From Roseiarcus sp963696665 (GTDB taxonomy: Bacteria; Pseudomonadota; Alphaproteobacteria; Rhizobiales; Beijerinckiaceae), in NCBI GenBank assembly GCA_963696665.1, contig CAVOLE010000033.1, positions 1-64,000 on the forward strand: a stretch of 64,000 nt of DNA. Direction: 5' to 3'. Numbering within the stretch: position 1 is the first letter of the stretch; the number at the start of each line of letters is the position of its first letter. Shown here one piece after another: positions 8,854-17,893 of the stretch. Both the position numbers and the translations under genes were made by a program. Under the pieces are notes generated by a model, which was given only the letters and a program-made list of their open reading frames with translations, was not told the DNA's origin and made no database searches.

Positions 8854-10488
8854 ATGCAGCCAATGACGCACGCCGATAACCTGCGACGCCTTTCGACGGC
8901 GGGGTTCCTGATCGCGATCGGCGGGGCGGCTGCGATCGCCGGCGCGACTTCGGTCTTCGCCGCCGAAGCTTGCGCCTCTCTCAAGGACCTCAAGCTCGAA
9001 GACACGACGATCACGGCGGCGGAGAGCGTGCCTGCGGGGTCGTTCACGGCCGGCGATTCGAAGAGCTACGCCAACCTGCCGGCATTCTGCAGGGTGACGG
9101 CGACCCTGTCGCCTGTGCAGGACTCGGCGATCCGGGTCGAAATGTGGCTTCCTCAGGACGGATGGAAGGGCGTCTTCGAGGGGACCGGGAACGGGGGTTA
9201 CGGCGGCGCCTTCAACTATCCCGTCCTGGCCTCGGGCCTGCGCCGGGACTATGCCGTCATCAATACGGACCAGGGAACGGCGCCCTCGACGGCGCTGAAC
9301 GGCGACGCCATCGTCGGCCATCCGGTCAAATGGCGCGACTGGGGCTTTCGCGCCAGTCACCTGATGACGGCCGCCGGCAAGGACATCGCGCGGGCCTTCT
9401 ACGGCAAGGAAGCGTCGCACGCTTATTTCACCGGCTGCTCGACCGGCGGCCAGCAGGCTTTGATCGAAGCCGAACTCTACCCGTCGGACTATGACGGCAT
9501 CGTCGCCGGCGCGCCCGTGGTCAACCGCACCCATCTGCATGCGGCGCTTGTCTGGGACCGCCAGGCGGCGGACCGCGCGCCAGGCGCCGCGCTCGGCCAT
9601 GACAAGCTCATGCTGCTCAAGAAGGCGGTGGTCGCGGCCTGCCCTCCGGGCGCGGGCGGCGCGGCTTCGGACACATTCGTCGCCGATCCGCCCCATTGCG
9701 CCTTCGATCCGGCAACGCTCGTCTGCAAGGCCGGCGACGCGCCCGACTGCCTCACTCCCGCGCAGGTCGAAACCGCGAAGCGCTTCTATGACGGACCCAA
9801 AAATCCGCGCACCGGCGAGCAGATCTATCCGGGCTGGCCGCGCGGCAGCGAGGGTCCCGCCTTCGGCTGGGCGCTCGAAGAGGGCGAGCCGCCCTTCTCG
9901 CTGAAAGAGCCGGGGTTCGACAGCCTGTTCAAGTGGGTGTTCGGCCCGGCCTGGGACTGGCGCAAGTTCAATTTCGACCGCGACATGGCCGAAGTCGACG
10001 CCGTGCTCGGACCTGACGTGAACGGCGCGACGGTCGCCAATATCGACGCCTTCAAGGCGCATGGCGGGAAATTGCTGCTTTATCACGGCTGGGCCGATTC
10101 GATCCTCAATCCGCTGGGCACAATCGCCTTCTACGACAAGCTCGCCAAGGCCGCTGGAGGAGAGGCTGAGCTCGAGGGCTCGGCGCGTCTCTTCCTTCTG
10201 CCCGGCGTCGAGCATTGCGGTCTGGGCGGGGGCGAAGGGCCGGATGCGGTCGGCAGCGAACATGGGCTGCCGGCGCCTGAGGTCGACGCGCAGCACGACG
10301 TCCTGGCCGCCCTCGCCCGATGGGTGGAGACCGGAGCCGCGCCAGAGAAGCTGATCGCCACCAAATACCAGGGCGACGACCCGACGAAGCCGATCGTCAT
10401 GCAGCGCCCCGCCTGCCCCTATCCGAAGCGGGCGCACTATGCGGGCTCGGGAGATGTGAACGCGGCCGCGAGCTTCGTCTGCGAATAG
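8854..10488 (+). CDS. Tannase/feruloyl esterase family protein, secreted
   Basis: A 544-residue exported esterase that would cleave ester bonds of phenolic acids such as gallate or ferulate esters. ATG at 8854 is chosen because GAGGAG precedes it; the frame upstream has no such site. A signal peptide runs to about VFAAEA. The nucleophile is Ser196 in GCSTGG, followed by DYDGIVAGAPVVNRTH typical of the family. YHGWADSI and PGVEHCGLG carry the likely catalytic Asp and His, and the flanking CS/HC cysteines form the family disulphide. The C-terminus ends with the conserved ACPYPKRAHYAGSGD block. The exact substrate cannot be told. It seems monocistronic. Confidence 0.9.
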   Translation: MQPMTHADNLRRLSTAGFLIAIGGAAAIAGATSVFAAEACASLKDLKLEDTTITAAESVPAGSFTAGDSKSYANLPAFCRVTATLSPVQDSAIRVEMWLPQDGWKGVFEGTGNGGYGGAFNYPVLASGLRRDYAVINTDQGTAPSTALNGDAIVGHPVKWRDWGFRASHLMTAAGKDIARAFYGKEASHAYFTGCSTGGQQALIEAELYPSDYDGIVAGAPVVNRTHLHAALVWDRQAADRAPGAALGHDKLMLLKKAVVAACPPGAGGAASDTFVADPPHCAFDPATLVCKAGDAPDCLTPAQVETAKRFYDGPKNPRTGEQIYPGWPRGSEGPAFGWALEEGEPPFSLKEPGFDSLFKWVFGPAWDWRKFNFDRDMAEVDAVLGPDVNGATVANIDAFKAHGGKLLLYHGWADSILNPLGTIAFYDKLAKAAGGEAELEGSARLFLLPGVEHCGLGGGEGPDAVGSEHGLPAPEVDAQHDVLAALARWVETGAAPEKLIATKYQGDDPTKPIVMQRPACPYPKRAHYAGSGDVNAAASFVCE

Positions 10489-10496
10489 CGGCGCCG

Positions 10497-11101
10497 TCAC
10501 CCCCGGCCATCGCTTGGCCAGGCGGACATTGCTGCCGCTACGACGCCTTTCAGCTCCGCCGTAGCGGCGCCGTCGCGGGCCTGGACGGCCATTCCCTGGT
10601 AGACGCTGAGATAAAATCGGCTGAGGCCCTCGATGTCCGTCGTCGGCGGCAGTTCGCCATTGGCCACGCCAGTCTCTAGCCGCGACCGCAACATGCCCAG
10701 CATTTCGACGCGGATTTTTCTGACGACATCGCCAATTCCCGCCGGCCATTCGTCGCTGATCGCGGCCAGCGTCGCCATGCATCCTGCCGGAATCGTCCCC
10801 GATTTTGGCAGGGTCTCAGTCGCCGTGAGCAGAAATTCTCGACGCCCGCGCGAGCCGTCGCTCCTTCCGCGAGCTTGTCCCAGACCGGGGGGCCAAAGAT
10901 CTCAACGTAACGCCCGACCGCCTCGAGATAGAGCGCCTCCTTGCTGCCGAACGCCGCATAGAGGCTCGGCGAGCGGACGCCCATCGCGTCGCACAGGTCG
11001 TTCATCGAGGCCGCCGCGAAGCCCTTGCGCCAAAAAAGGAGCATGGCGGCTTCCAACGCCTGAGCGCGATCAAATTCTCTTGGCCTCCCGATCATGGCCA
11101 T
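10497..11101 (-). CDS. TetR/AcrR family regulator, frameshifted
   Basis: A repressor of about 200 residues, divergent from the SDR gene. The N-terminal helix-turn-helix is clear (GRPREFDRAQALEAAMLLFW, then MNDLCDAMGVRSPSLYAAFGSKEALY). The ligand domain continues in a second frame (LLTATETLPKSG, then a long helical stretch to the stop at 10497). The frames meet at about 10833-10836, GAGAATTTCTG, where one lost base in the A run would explain the break. Starts at 11101, 11095 or GTG 11128 are possible; the last lies inside the operator. It very likely controls the adjacent SDR and itself. Confidence 0.75.
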
Positions 11102-11110
11102 CCCGACTTT

Positions 11111-11188
11111 TTCTGTAGTGATCGACACATAATTCCCTTGACGTCCGGAATCAAGCCATTACGTGCTTCTGTGTTGATCACTACAGAA
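11111..11188. promoter_or_regulatory. Divergent promoter region with paired TetR operator arms
   Basis: TTCTGTAGTGATCGACAC (11111-11128) and its near-exact inverse (11171-11188, 17 of 18 bases) flank the intergenic centre. Between them TTGACG (11139-11144) could serve the SDR, and TTGATT on the minus strand could serve the regulator. A TetR dimer on each arm would cover both starts, giving coupled repression of the pair. Confidence 0.75.
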
Positions 11189-11200
11189 GGAGAGACGACA

Positions 11201-11938
11201 ATGCTGCTGACAGGAAAACGGGCTTTGGTGACCGGCGCGAGCCGAGGGATTGGCGCTTCCATCGCCAAGGCGCTGGCCGCCGAAGGCGCGGACGTGGCGA
11301 TCACTTACGAGAAATCGGCCGACCGCGCTGCGGAAGTCGTCGCCGCCATCAAGGCGAAAGGACGCAAGGCTGTCGCGATCCAGGCGGACAGCGCGGATGT
11401 CGCGGCGGTTCAGGCTTCGGTCGAGAAGACGGTCGCGGAACTCGGCGGCCTTGACATCCTCGTCAACAATGCGGGGATCCTTCGGGTGGGCGAACTCAAG
11501 GACATCTCGCTCGCCGACATCGACGCGCTCCTCGATGTCAACGTGCGCGCGCAGATCGTCGCCAGCAAGGCGGCTCTCGCCCATCTCGGCAAGGGCGGCC
11601 GCATCATCACCATCGGCAGCTATTTCGCCGACCGCGTGCCCGCGCCAATCCTCAGCGTCTACGCGGCGACGAAGTCGGCGTTGAGCGCTTTCACCAAGGC
11701 GCTGGCGCGCGAGCTCGGGCCCAAGGAGGTCACGGTCAACATCGTGCAGCCGGGCTCGATCGACACAGACATGAACCCGGCTCACGGGCCCTATGGGGAC
11801 ACGCTCCGCCAGTTCATGGCCTTGGGCCATTATGGCGCGCCGGAGGACATCGCCAACGCCGTCGCCTTCCTGGCGAGTCCCAAGGCTCAATACATCACCG
11901 GCTCGACCCTGACCGTCGACGGCGGCGCCAACGCCTGA
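11201..11938 (+). CDS. SDR family oxidoreductase (3-oxoacyl-ACP reductase-like)
   Basis: A 245-residue classical short-chain dehydrogenase. It has the cofactor loop TGASRGIG (about residues 12-19), the NNAG motif, a catalytic serine in ITIGSYFAD, YAATK carrying the catalytic Tyr and Lys, and VDGG near the end. The start is ATG at 11201, preceded by GGAGAG; the longer frame from 11138 would run through the operator. The substrate is unknown. SDRs paired with a divergent TetR gene are often induced by the reactive carbonyl or aromatic compound they reduce; that is family-level inference. Confidence 0.88.
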   Translation: MLLTGKRALVTGASRGIGASIAKALAAEGADVAITYEKSADRAAEVVAAIKAKGRKAVAIQADSADVAAVQASVEKTVAELGGLDILVNNAGILRVGELKDISLADIDALLDVNVRAQIVASKAALAHLGKGGRIITIGSYFADRVPAPILSVYAATKSALSAFTKALARELGPKEVTVNIVQPGSIDTDMNPAHGPYGDTLRQFMALGHYGAPEDIANAVAFLASPKAQYITGSTLTVDGGANA

Positions 11939-12049
11939 TCGGTAACGAGGCGGCGCCTAAGCGCGCCGTCCCGCTCATCCCCCTTAATTTCGCGCTGCCG
12001 GAAAACTCGTCAGTCGAACCGTTCCGCCCGAAAGTCTGGAGAAACAGCC

Positions 12050-12439
12050 ATGAAACTCATCCTTTCGTCCCTCACCCTCATCGCCGGCCTTGGCTTGAGT
12101 TACGCCGAGCCCATTGATCGGCCGCCTTTAAGTCAAACGAGCTCAGTCACAACGGAATATCCAGCGTTCCACGCCTTCCATCACTCCGCCGGCGGAACGT
12201 CTTATGCCGGATACTATTTTAACAGTAAGCCATCTCACTGTTCTGTGATCATATGGTCAAAGGCCAACAACGAAATCCCGGCTTATGAGACGACGCATCA
12301 GAAAGTTAGGATCGACCTCGACGCGAAGCAGGCCATAACATTTTTTGCCGACGACCTTGGCTCGAATTTAAGTTTGGAATGCTCGGCTGACGCCAAGAGC
12401 CTGTCGATCCGGCAAACGTCAATTTTTCTCACCCAGTGA
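12050..12439 (+). CDS. Small secreted hypothetical protein
   Basis: 129 residues with a signal peptide (MKLILSSLTLIAGLGLSYA) and a mature part of about 110 residues containing two cysteines (in SHCSV and LECSA) that could form a disulphide. The rest looks beta-rich. No family was recognised. GGAGAAACAGCC precedes the ATG. It is less GC-rich than its neighbours. It sits alone between the SDR and the quinone oxidoreductase. Confidence 0.6.
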   Translation: MKLILSSLTLIAGLGLSYAEPIDRPPLSQTSSVTTEYPAFHAFHHSAGGTSYAGYYFNSKPSHCSVIIWSKANNEIPAYETTHQKVRIDLDAKQAITFFADDLGSNLSLECSADAKSLSIRQTSIFLTQ

Positions 12440-12524
12440 GCGGCGAAAACCTCGCTCAGACGATGCGGCGCAGCTAAAGGATCAGCATCGGCCGAATTTC
12501 GCCTGACCCCGGAGACAGCGTTCA

Positions 12525-13664
12525 ATGTCCTCTCTCACTGCGCATGCGTTGCACTCTCTTGTCACCTCCGATGGCCGTTTGAAGCTTTCAATCGACGAAG
12601 CGCCGGTTCCCGCACCCGGCGCGGACGAGGTGGTCGTTCGGATTGAGGCCGCGCCCCTCAACCCGTCCGACATTCTCACTCTCTTGGGACAGGCGGATCT
12701 GGCGACCCTTCGAGCGAGCGCCGGTCCGGGCGGCCCGGCGGCGGAAGCCGATGTTCCCGCGGCGCGATTGGCCAGCTTGGCCGGACGGCTCGACCGTCCA
12801 ATTCCCGTCGGCAACGAGGGGGCGGGCGTCGTGGTTGAGGCCGGAGCGTCCGCGCAAGAATTGCTCGGACGCACAGTCGCCATTGCCCCTTTCGGGGGGA
12901 GCTACGCGACCTTGAGAACAGTGAAGGCGCGCGACTGCGTGGTGCTGCCCGAGGGAACGTCGGCGAAAGACGGCGCCTCGGCCTTCGTCAACCCGCTCAC
13001 TGCGCTCGGCATGACCGAAACGATGCGGCGAGAAGGCCACAGCGCATTGGTTCACACCGCCGCCGCCTCCAATCTCGGGCAGATGCTGAACCGCCTCTGC
13101 CTTGCTGACGGGATTCCGCTCGTGAGCGTGGTGCGGAGTCCCGCCCAGGCCGACCTCATGCGCGCGCAGGGCGCGACCCACGTCCTCGACAGCTCAGCCG
13201 ATGGCTTCAAGGACGCCTTGGCGGACGCGATTGCGGAGACGGGGGCGACTCTCGGCTTCGACGCGATCGGCGGCGGCGGGATGGCCGCCACGATCCTTGA
13301 GGTCATGGAACAAGTCCTGCGCCGAAAGTTGCCCGCTTACAGCCGCTATGGCTCGCCGGTGCACAAGCAGGTCTACATCTACGGGAGACTCGATCCGGGC
13401 CCGCGCATCATCGAAGGCGATTTGGGCATGGCCTGGGGCGTCGGCGGCTGGCTCGTGAGCTATTTTCTGGCGAAGCTCACTCCCGATGAAGCCCAAAGCC
13501 TGCGCGCTCGCGTCGCTCGGGAAATAAAGACCATTTTCGCCAGCCGCTACACGGCCGAAATCAGCCTCGCCCAAGCCGTCTCCCCGGACGTCATCCGCGC
13601 CTACGCCAAACACGCGACGGGCGAGAAATATCTGGTCGTGCCGAACGCGCCCAAAGCGTCGTGA
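12525..13664 (+). CDS. Zinc-independent MDR-type dehydrogenase (quinone oxidoreductase-like)
   Basis: A 379-residue medium-chain reductase. The GroES-like N-terminal domain has PLNPSDILTLLG and PVGNEGAGVVVEAG. The Rossmann domain includes HTAAASNLGQMLNRLC, the nucleotide-binding glycine region, and a long C-terminus. No structural-zinc cysteine cluster or catalytic zinc ligand set is visible, which fits NADPH:quinone or enoyl reductases rather than alcohol dehydrogenases. An insertion with VHKQVYIYGRLD is typical of a bacterial subgroup annotated as zinc-binding dehydrogenase. The physiological substrate is unknown. Confidence 0.8.
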   Translation: MSSLTAHALHSLVTSDGRLKLSIDEAPVPAPGADEVVVRIEAAPLNPSDILTLLGQADLATLRASAGPGGPAAEADVPAARLASLAGRLDRPIPVGNEGAGVVVEAGASAQELLGRTVAIAPFGGSYATLRTVKARDCVVLPEGTSAKDGASAFVNPLTALGMTETMRREGHSALVHTAAASNLGQMLNRLCLADGIPLVSVVRSPAQADLMRAQGATHVLDSSADGFKDALADAIAETGATLGFDAIGGGGMAATILEVMEQVLRRKLPAYSRYGSPVHKQVYIYGRLDPGPRIIEGDLGMAWGVGGWLVSYFLAKLTPDEAQSLRARVAREIKTIFASRYTAEISLAQAVSPDVIRAYAKHATGEKYLVVPNAPKAS

Positions 13665-14111
13665 TCGACCTGTCGTTGGCGGATTGGCGGGGTTGGAGAA
13701 CCTCCGGCGCCAGGGCCTGGTCGACCAACAAACTCTGGCGACAATCAATTGAAGAAAATCAGAAAATGAATTAAACTTATCCCATGAACAATCCTGGAGT
13801 TCCGCATGTCAAGACCGCAGGCGCCCGGCGCGGCGGGGTCTCACGCGGAGAAGGGCGCGAGGAAAATTGCGCTCGCGAAAATCCCTCGTAACCCATTGAA
13901 AAGTATCGATTCGGCGAGATCCAAGGAAATCCAAGGAAATCCAATAGCGCCAAATGGGGGTTTTCGCAGTCAAACGGGGACGCGCCAAGAAAACCCAAAT
14001 TGACCAGGGTCGCGACCCGCCGCAGTGGAGCTAAATAACTCGGTAACAATGTAACTAATGCCAGCCCGTGGCGACGACCCACGCCTTCGGAATGCGCCAG
14101 CGCCCCGTCGC
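13665..14111. other. Non-coding stretch carrying repeat copy 2
   Basis: About 450 bases between two convergent genes. It holds the repeat described at 13888-13950. An apparent coding frame over it on the minus strand is the out-of-frame run-on of the DUF2125 gene. No clear terminator was found for either gene. Confidence 0.5.
13888..13950. repeat. Intergenic element, copy 2: GTAACCCATTG plus CCAAGGAAAT tandem
   Basis: GTAACCCATTGAAAAG is followed by a TTCG-containing spacer and a perfect tandem of CCAAGGAAAT (13921-13940) plus a partial third unit. The order matches the copies at 1369 and 29681. Upstream lies a GC-rich inverted segment GCGCTCGCGAAAAT. No protein-coding role. Confidence 0.5.
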
Positions 14112-15588
14112 CTAGTCCGGCGCCTTGCCGAAGGGGATGCCGTTGACCTTGATCGCCCGCTCGGCGTCGAGCTCCACGAGCCAGGTGAGAACTCCCGTCG
14201 CTTTCGCTCTTCGCCAGGCCCTTGGCCAGCGCGAGGCCTGGCATGGCTTTGCCGGCGATGTCCGGGCCCAAGTCCTTGACCGCCTCCATGGTCTTGTCGA
14301 AATCCCGCGCGTGGATCGTCAGCGCGCCGGTGGGCTTCGCCTTGTCGAGGCGGATCGAACCGGTAAAGTCCGCATCGACCGCAGGCCCGACCACATGCGA
14401 GGGAGCGAACTCGATCTGGACGGGACCCGAGCTTAAGAAAGCGGCCTCGACCTTCTCCGCGTTGTCGTCCGACAGGAGGGGGCCCTCGCCCTGCAGGTTG
14501 AGGTCGGAGATCCACTCGTTGGCCGCCGCGGCGATGTCGATGCCCTTGAGCGTCGCCGCGATGTCGATCTTCGAGGGCGTCAGCGCGTTTGCGTTGGGCG
14601 GAACGAGGCCGACGGGCAGGCTCAATCCGGTGGCTGAAACGCTGAAGTTGATCGAGCTTTGCGGCCCCGCATTCGCCGCGCCGAGCTCATATTTGACATT
14701 CTTGAGAGCGATCGCGCCCAAAGCTGCGGTGACGACGGTCTTCTGCGCTTCGATCCCCTCATCGACCTTGAGGCCGGGCGCCGCCAGTTCCTTGAGCAGG
14801 CCCTTGAACTCCGCCTCGTGGGCGGCGAGGTCGGCGCGCGCCGGGTTGGCCGCAATGAGGCTCCAGAGGTCGAAAGCCTTGCGGCTCTTGAAGCCGTCGA
14901 CGCCAAGATTGATCACGGCCTTTTCCGCCCTGCCGCTGAAATTGACCGGGGTGTCGTTCTCGCTGCTTCCCTCCGCTTTGAGGCCGAGTTCGGCGATCTC
15001 CTCCTTCACCTGCGTCGACACCGAGCCGTCGCCGGCCACATTGGTGGCGACCGTCTCCTGAACGGGTCCGAAATCAATTCTTTGATTGAGCTTCGGCCTC
15101 TCAATCTCGATGGTTCCTTTGTCCATATTCGCCGAGCCGGAGAGAAGCCAGGCGATGGCCGGACTGATCAGCGCCGCCGAGCGAAAATTCGAGAGTTCAA
15201 CGCTGCCGCTCGCGTCCTTGGAATGGAAGGCGATTTTGGGAAGCGAGTCCATGGCGACCCGCCAATTGCCGTCGTCCTGCTCGACCGCCTGGTAGGCGAT
15301 GACCGCCGGATCATAGGAGACGCCCGTTTCAGCAAGGAGAGCGTTGAGCACGCTGAGATCGGCGGAGATGAGATAATGGGAGCCCTCGGCGGTCACCTTC
15401 ACAAGCGGAGTTGCGCCGGCCTGCGCGGCGGGAAAAAACTTGGCGATCAAGGCTTTGAGCGCGTCCGCGCGCTCGGGCGTGGCTGGCCAGTCCGCGGCAA
15501 GGGCGGGAGATGCGCCGAGCGCCGCGGCCAGCCACAAAGCCGCGAGGCGGCGGCGCGATCGGCCTAGGCGAAATCGGATAGCGGGCAT
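14112..15588 (-). CDS. DUF2125 domain protein, exported, frameshifted near C-terminus
   Basis: An exported alphaproteobacterial protein of about 490 residues and unknown function. The start is ATG at 15588, followed by an arginine-rich signal peptide (RRRLAALWLAAALGASPALA). The body has repeated beta-rich stretches with serine- and aspartate-rich turns. Near 14186 the frame breaks (after LAKSESDG). Dropping one base continues as LTWLVELDAERAIKVNG to a stop at 14112-14114, giving a natural end. Without repair the frame runs about 110 extra low-quality residues into the repeat region. It is transcribed away from rpoH, with about 125 bases between them. Confidence 0.75.
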
Positions 15589-15714
15589 TGGGCGGCCTGT
15601 TCGGTTCAGCGAGGACAATCCCTTTGTCTACGCCCAGCCTATTTCAAATTCTTCGACGCCGTGCGACAATTTCTGCAAAAAAGCGACCGTCGGCCAGCGG
15701 TCGCCAGCCGCGCC

Positions 15715-16621
15715 TCAGCGAGCCGGCAACGCCGCCGGCGGGCGGTTTTTCGGCGCTTGCGCCTTGGCGACGCCGGCCTTCACCGCGGCTTGCACCTTCT
15801 CGAAGGCGCGCACCTCGATTTGCCGCACGCGCTCGCGCGAGACGCCGAATTCGGTCGAGAGCTCCTCGAGCGTAATCGGCTCGTCGGCCAGCCGGCGCGC
15901 CTCGAAGATGCGCCGCTCGCGGGGATTGAGCACGCTGAGCGCGCCGCGCAACGCGCCCAGGCGCGCGTCCAATTCCTCTCGGTCGGCGAGCAGCGTTTCC
16001 TGATCCGCACTGTCGTCGACGAGCCAGTCCTGCCACTCGCCCTCGCCGCCGTCGCGCAGCGGCGCATTGAGCGAGGCGTCGCCGCCGAGGCGGCGGTTCA
16101 TGTCGATCACGTCCTGCTTGCCGACGCCGAGCCGCTTCGAAATCAACTCGACCTGGTCGTCGCGCAAATCGCCCTCGTCGAGCGCGGAGATCCGGCTTTT
16201 GGCCTTGCGCAGATTGAAGAACAGCTTCTTCTGGCTCGCGGTGGTGCCCATCTTCACCAGCGACCACGAGCGCAGGATGTATTCCTGGATCGAGGCCCGA
16301 AATCCACCACATCGCGTAGGTCGCGAGCTTGAAGCCCTTGTCCGGCTCGAAGCGCTTGACCGCCTGCATGAGGCCGACATTGCCCTCGGAAATCACTTCG
16401 CCGATCGGCAGGCCATAGCCGCGATAGCCCATGGCGATCTTGGCCACGAGCCTCAAATGCGAGGTCACGAGCTTGTGCGCCGCCTCGCGATCCCCATGTT
16501 CCCGCCAGCGCTTGGCGAGCATGTATTCCTCCTGCGGCTCCAGCATCGGGAACCGCTTGATCTCCTGCAGGTAGCGGGACAGTCCCAATTCACCCGCAAT
16601 AATGGGAAGCGACGAAGCCAT
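15715..16621 (-). CDS. rpoH: RNA polymerase sigma-32 factor, one-base frameshift
   Basis: Heat-shock sigma factor of about 300 residues that directs RNA polymerase to chaperone and protease genes. Region 2 is clear: SHLRLVAKIAMGYRGYGLPIGEVISEGNVGLMQAVKRFEPDKGFKLATYAMWWI. After WWI the frame breaks. Removing one A from the run at 16300-16302 (forward strand) restores RASIQEYILRSWSLVKMGTT and the RpoH box region, then region 4 (ITLEELSTEFGVSRERVRQIE). Alphaproteobacteria often keep several rpoH copies, but the perfect repair within a three-base run points to a sequencing error. It lies downstream of rluD, a common order in this class. GAGGA precedes the ATG at 16621. Confidence 0.9.
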
Positions 16622-16637
16622 GTTTTCCTCAGATTGG

Positions 16638-16660
16638 GAGACCGGCCGTTGGCCGTCTCC
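16638..16660 (-). promoter_or_regulatory. Stem-loop in the rpoH leader
   Basis: GGAGACGGCC-AAC-GGCCGGTCTCC (minus strand) can form a stem of about ten pairs with one bulged G, ending some ten bases before the ribosome site of rpoH. No T run follows, so it is not a standard terminator. It could be a translation-control structure. Confidence 0.35.
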
Positions 16661-16786
16661 GTCGGCGCTAGAGCCGGTAAGACATATTGTGGTCGAGCAA
16701 GCGTGGCCGAAAAAGGGCCGCGCCTAGACAGTTATTCGCTGGCAATATGAAATTGTTTCATGAGCCCTTCTGTCCAATAAAGAACG

Positions 16787-17893
16787 TCAGGCTGCCCGCG
16801 TGCCTCGTAATGCTTTGAGCAACCTCGCAAAATCTTTGGGCGGCTGGCGCTCGAAGCGGAGCGCTTTCCCGGTCACAGGATGTTCGAACCCCAGGATGGA
16901 GGCGTGGAGAGCCTGTCGTCCGAGAGCGTCAAGCGCGGATGCGGCGCGGCCGCCGATGAGCGCCGCCTTGGTCTTGAACCCTGATCCATAAACCGAATCG
17001 CCTAACAAGGGATGACCGATTGACGCCATATGGACCCGAATCTGATGCGTGCGGCCTGTCTCGAGCTGGCAGGCGATCAGGCTTGCCGGCCCGAGGGCTT
17101 CCTCGACCCGCCAGTGGGTCGTGGCATGCCGACCCCGCTCCTCGCTCACGACCGCCATTTTTTCCCGATGGCGCGGATCGCGTCCGATCGGGACCATAAC
17201 CTTGCCAGCGGTCGCGTCGAAGCCGCCCCAGACGAGCGCCAGATATTCCCGCTCGAGCGAGCCCGTGCGTCCGTGGTCGGCGAAGAGTTCGGCCAGGCCC
17301 CGATGCGCGGCGTCCGTCTTGGCGACGACGAGCAGTCCGGACGTATCCTTGTCGAGCCGGTGCACGATGCCGGGCCGCTTGACCCCGCCCACGCCCGACA
17401 AGCTCGCCCCACAATGGCGGATCAGCGCGTTGACCAGCGTGCCGGCCGCATGGCCCGGCGCCGGATGGACAACGAGCCCGGCCGGCTTGTCGATCACGAT
17501 CAGATGCTCGTCCTCATAAATCACGGCAAGCTTGATGTCCTCGCCGAGGAGGGGCGAGTCCTCCGGCGACGGCGCCTCGAAGGCGATGCGTGCGCCCGCA
17601 GTGAGCCGCGTCGAAGGATCGCGCGCAACGTTGTCGTCGATCTTCACCTCGCCGGCCTCGATCAGCGCCTTGAGCCGGGTGCGCGAGAGAGCGAGACTTC
17701 GCGCGGCCGCCGCCTGGCCCAGGAACCGATCGAGCCGCTCGCCGGCGTTCTCTACCCCGACGTCGAAAACCTGCAGACCTTCGGGCGCAACGAGCGGAAG
17801 GCGTGGCGCTGCATCAACCGGGACCTCCTCCAGCTCCACCGGATCGCGCTCGGCTGAATGAGTCCAGGCGCGCCGTTTCGCTTTTGCGTTCAC
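16787..17893 (-). CDS. rluD: RluA/RluD family 23S rRNA pseudouridine synthase
   Basis: A 368-residue enzyme that isomerises uridines in helix 69 of 23S rRNA. An S4 RNA-binding domain is at about residues 52-90 (ERLDRFLGQ, RTRLKALIEAGEVKID). The catalytic motif HRLDKDTSG carries Asp181, and GRTHQIRVHMASIGHPLLGD is the conserved C-terminal block. The start is GTG at 17893, overlapping the stop of the methyltransferase gene (GTGA) with GGAGCG upstream, so the pair is translationally coupled. A long upstream extension in the same frame is an arginine-rich shadow of that gene. The N-terminal tail before the S4 domain is unusually long. Confidence 0.9.
   Translation of the reverse strand: MNAKAKRRAWTHSAERDPVELEEVPVDAAPRLPLVAPEGLQVFDVGVENAGERLDRFLGQAAAARSLALSRTRLKALIEAGEVKIDDNVARDPSTRLTAGARIAFEAPSPEDSPLLGEDIKLAVIYEDEHLIVIDKPAGLVVHPAPGHAAGTLVNALIRHCGASLSGVGGVKRPGIVHRLDKDTSGLLVVAKTDAAHRGLAELFADHGRTGSLEREYLALVWGGFDATAGKVMVPIGRDPRHREKMAVVSEERGRHATTHWRVEEALGPASLIACQLETGRTHQIRVHMASIGHPLLGDSVYGSGFKTKAALIGGRAASALDALGRQALHASILGFEHPVTGKALRFERQPPKDFARLLKALRGTRAA

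Noticed and set aside
8776..10782. 668-codon minus-strand frame
   Set aside because: Antisense to the tannase-like esterase, which has a signal peptide and catalytic motifs.
15715..16621. Programmed frameshift in rpoH
   Set aside because: No slippery heptamer or downstream structure is visible at the break, and the same kind of break occurs in many unrelated genes.
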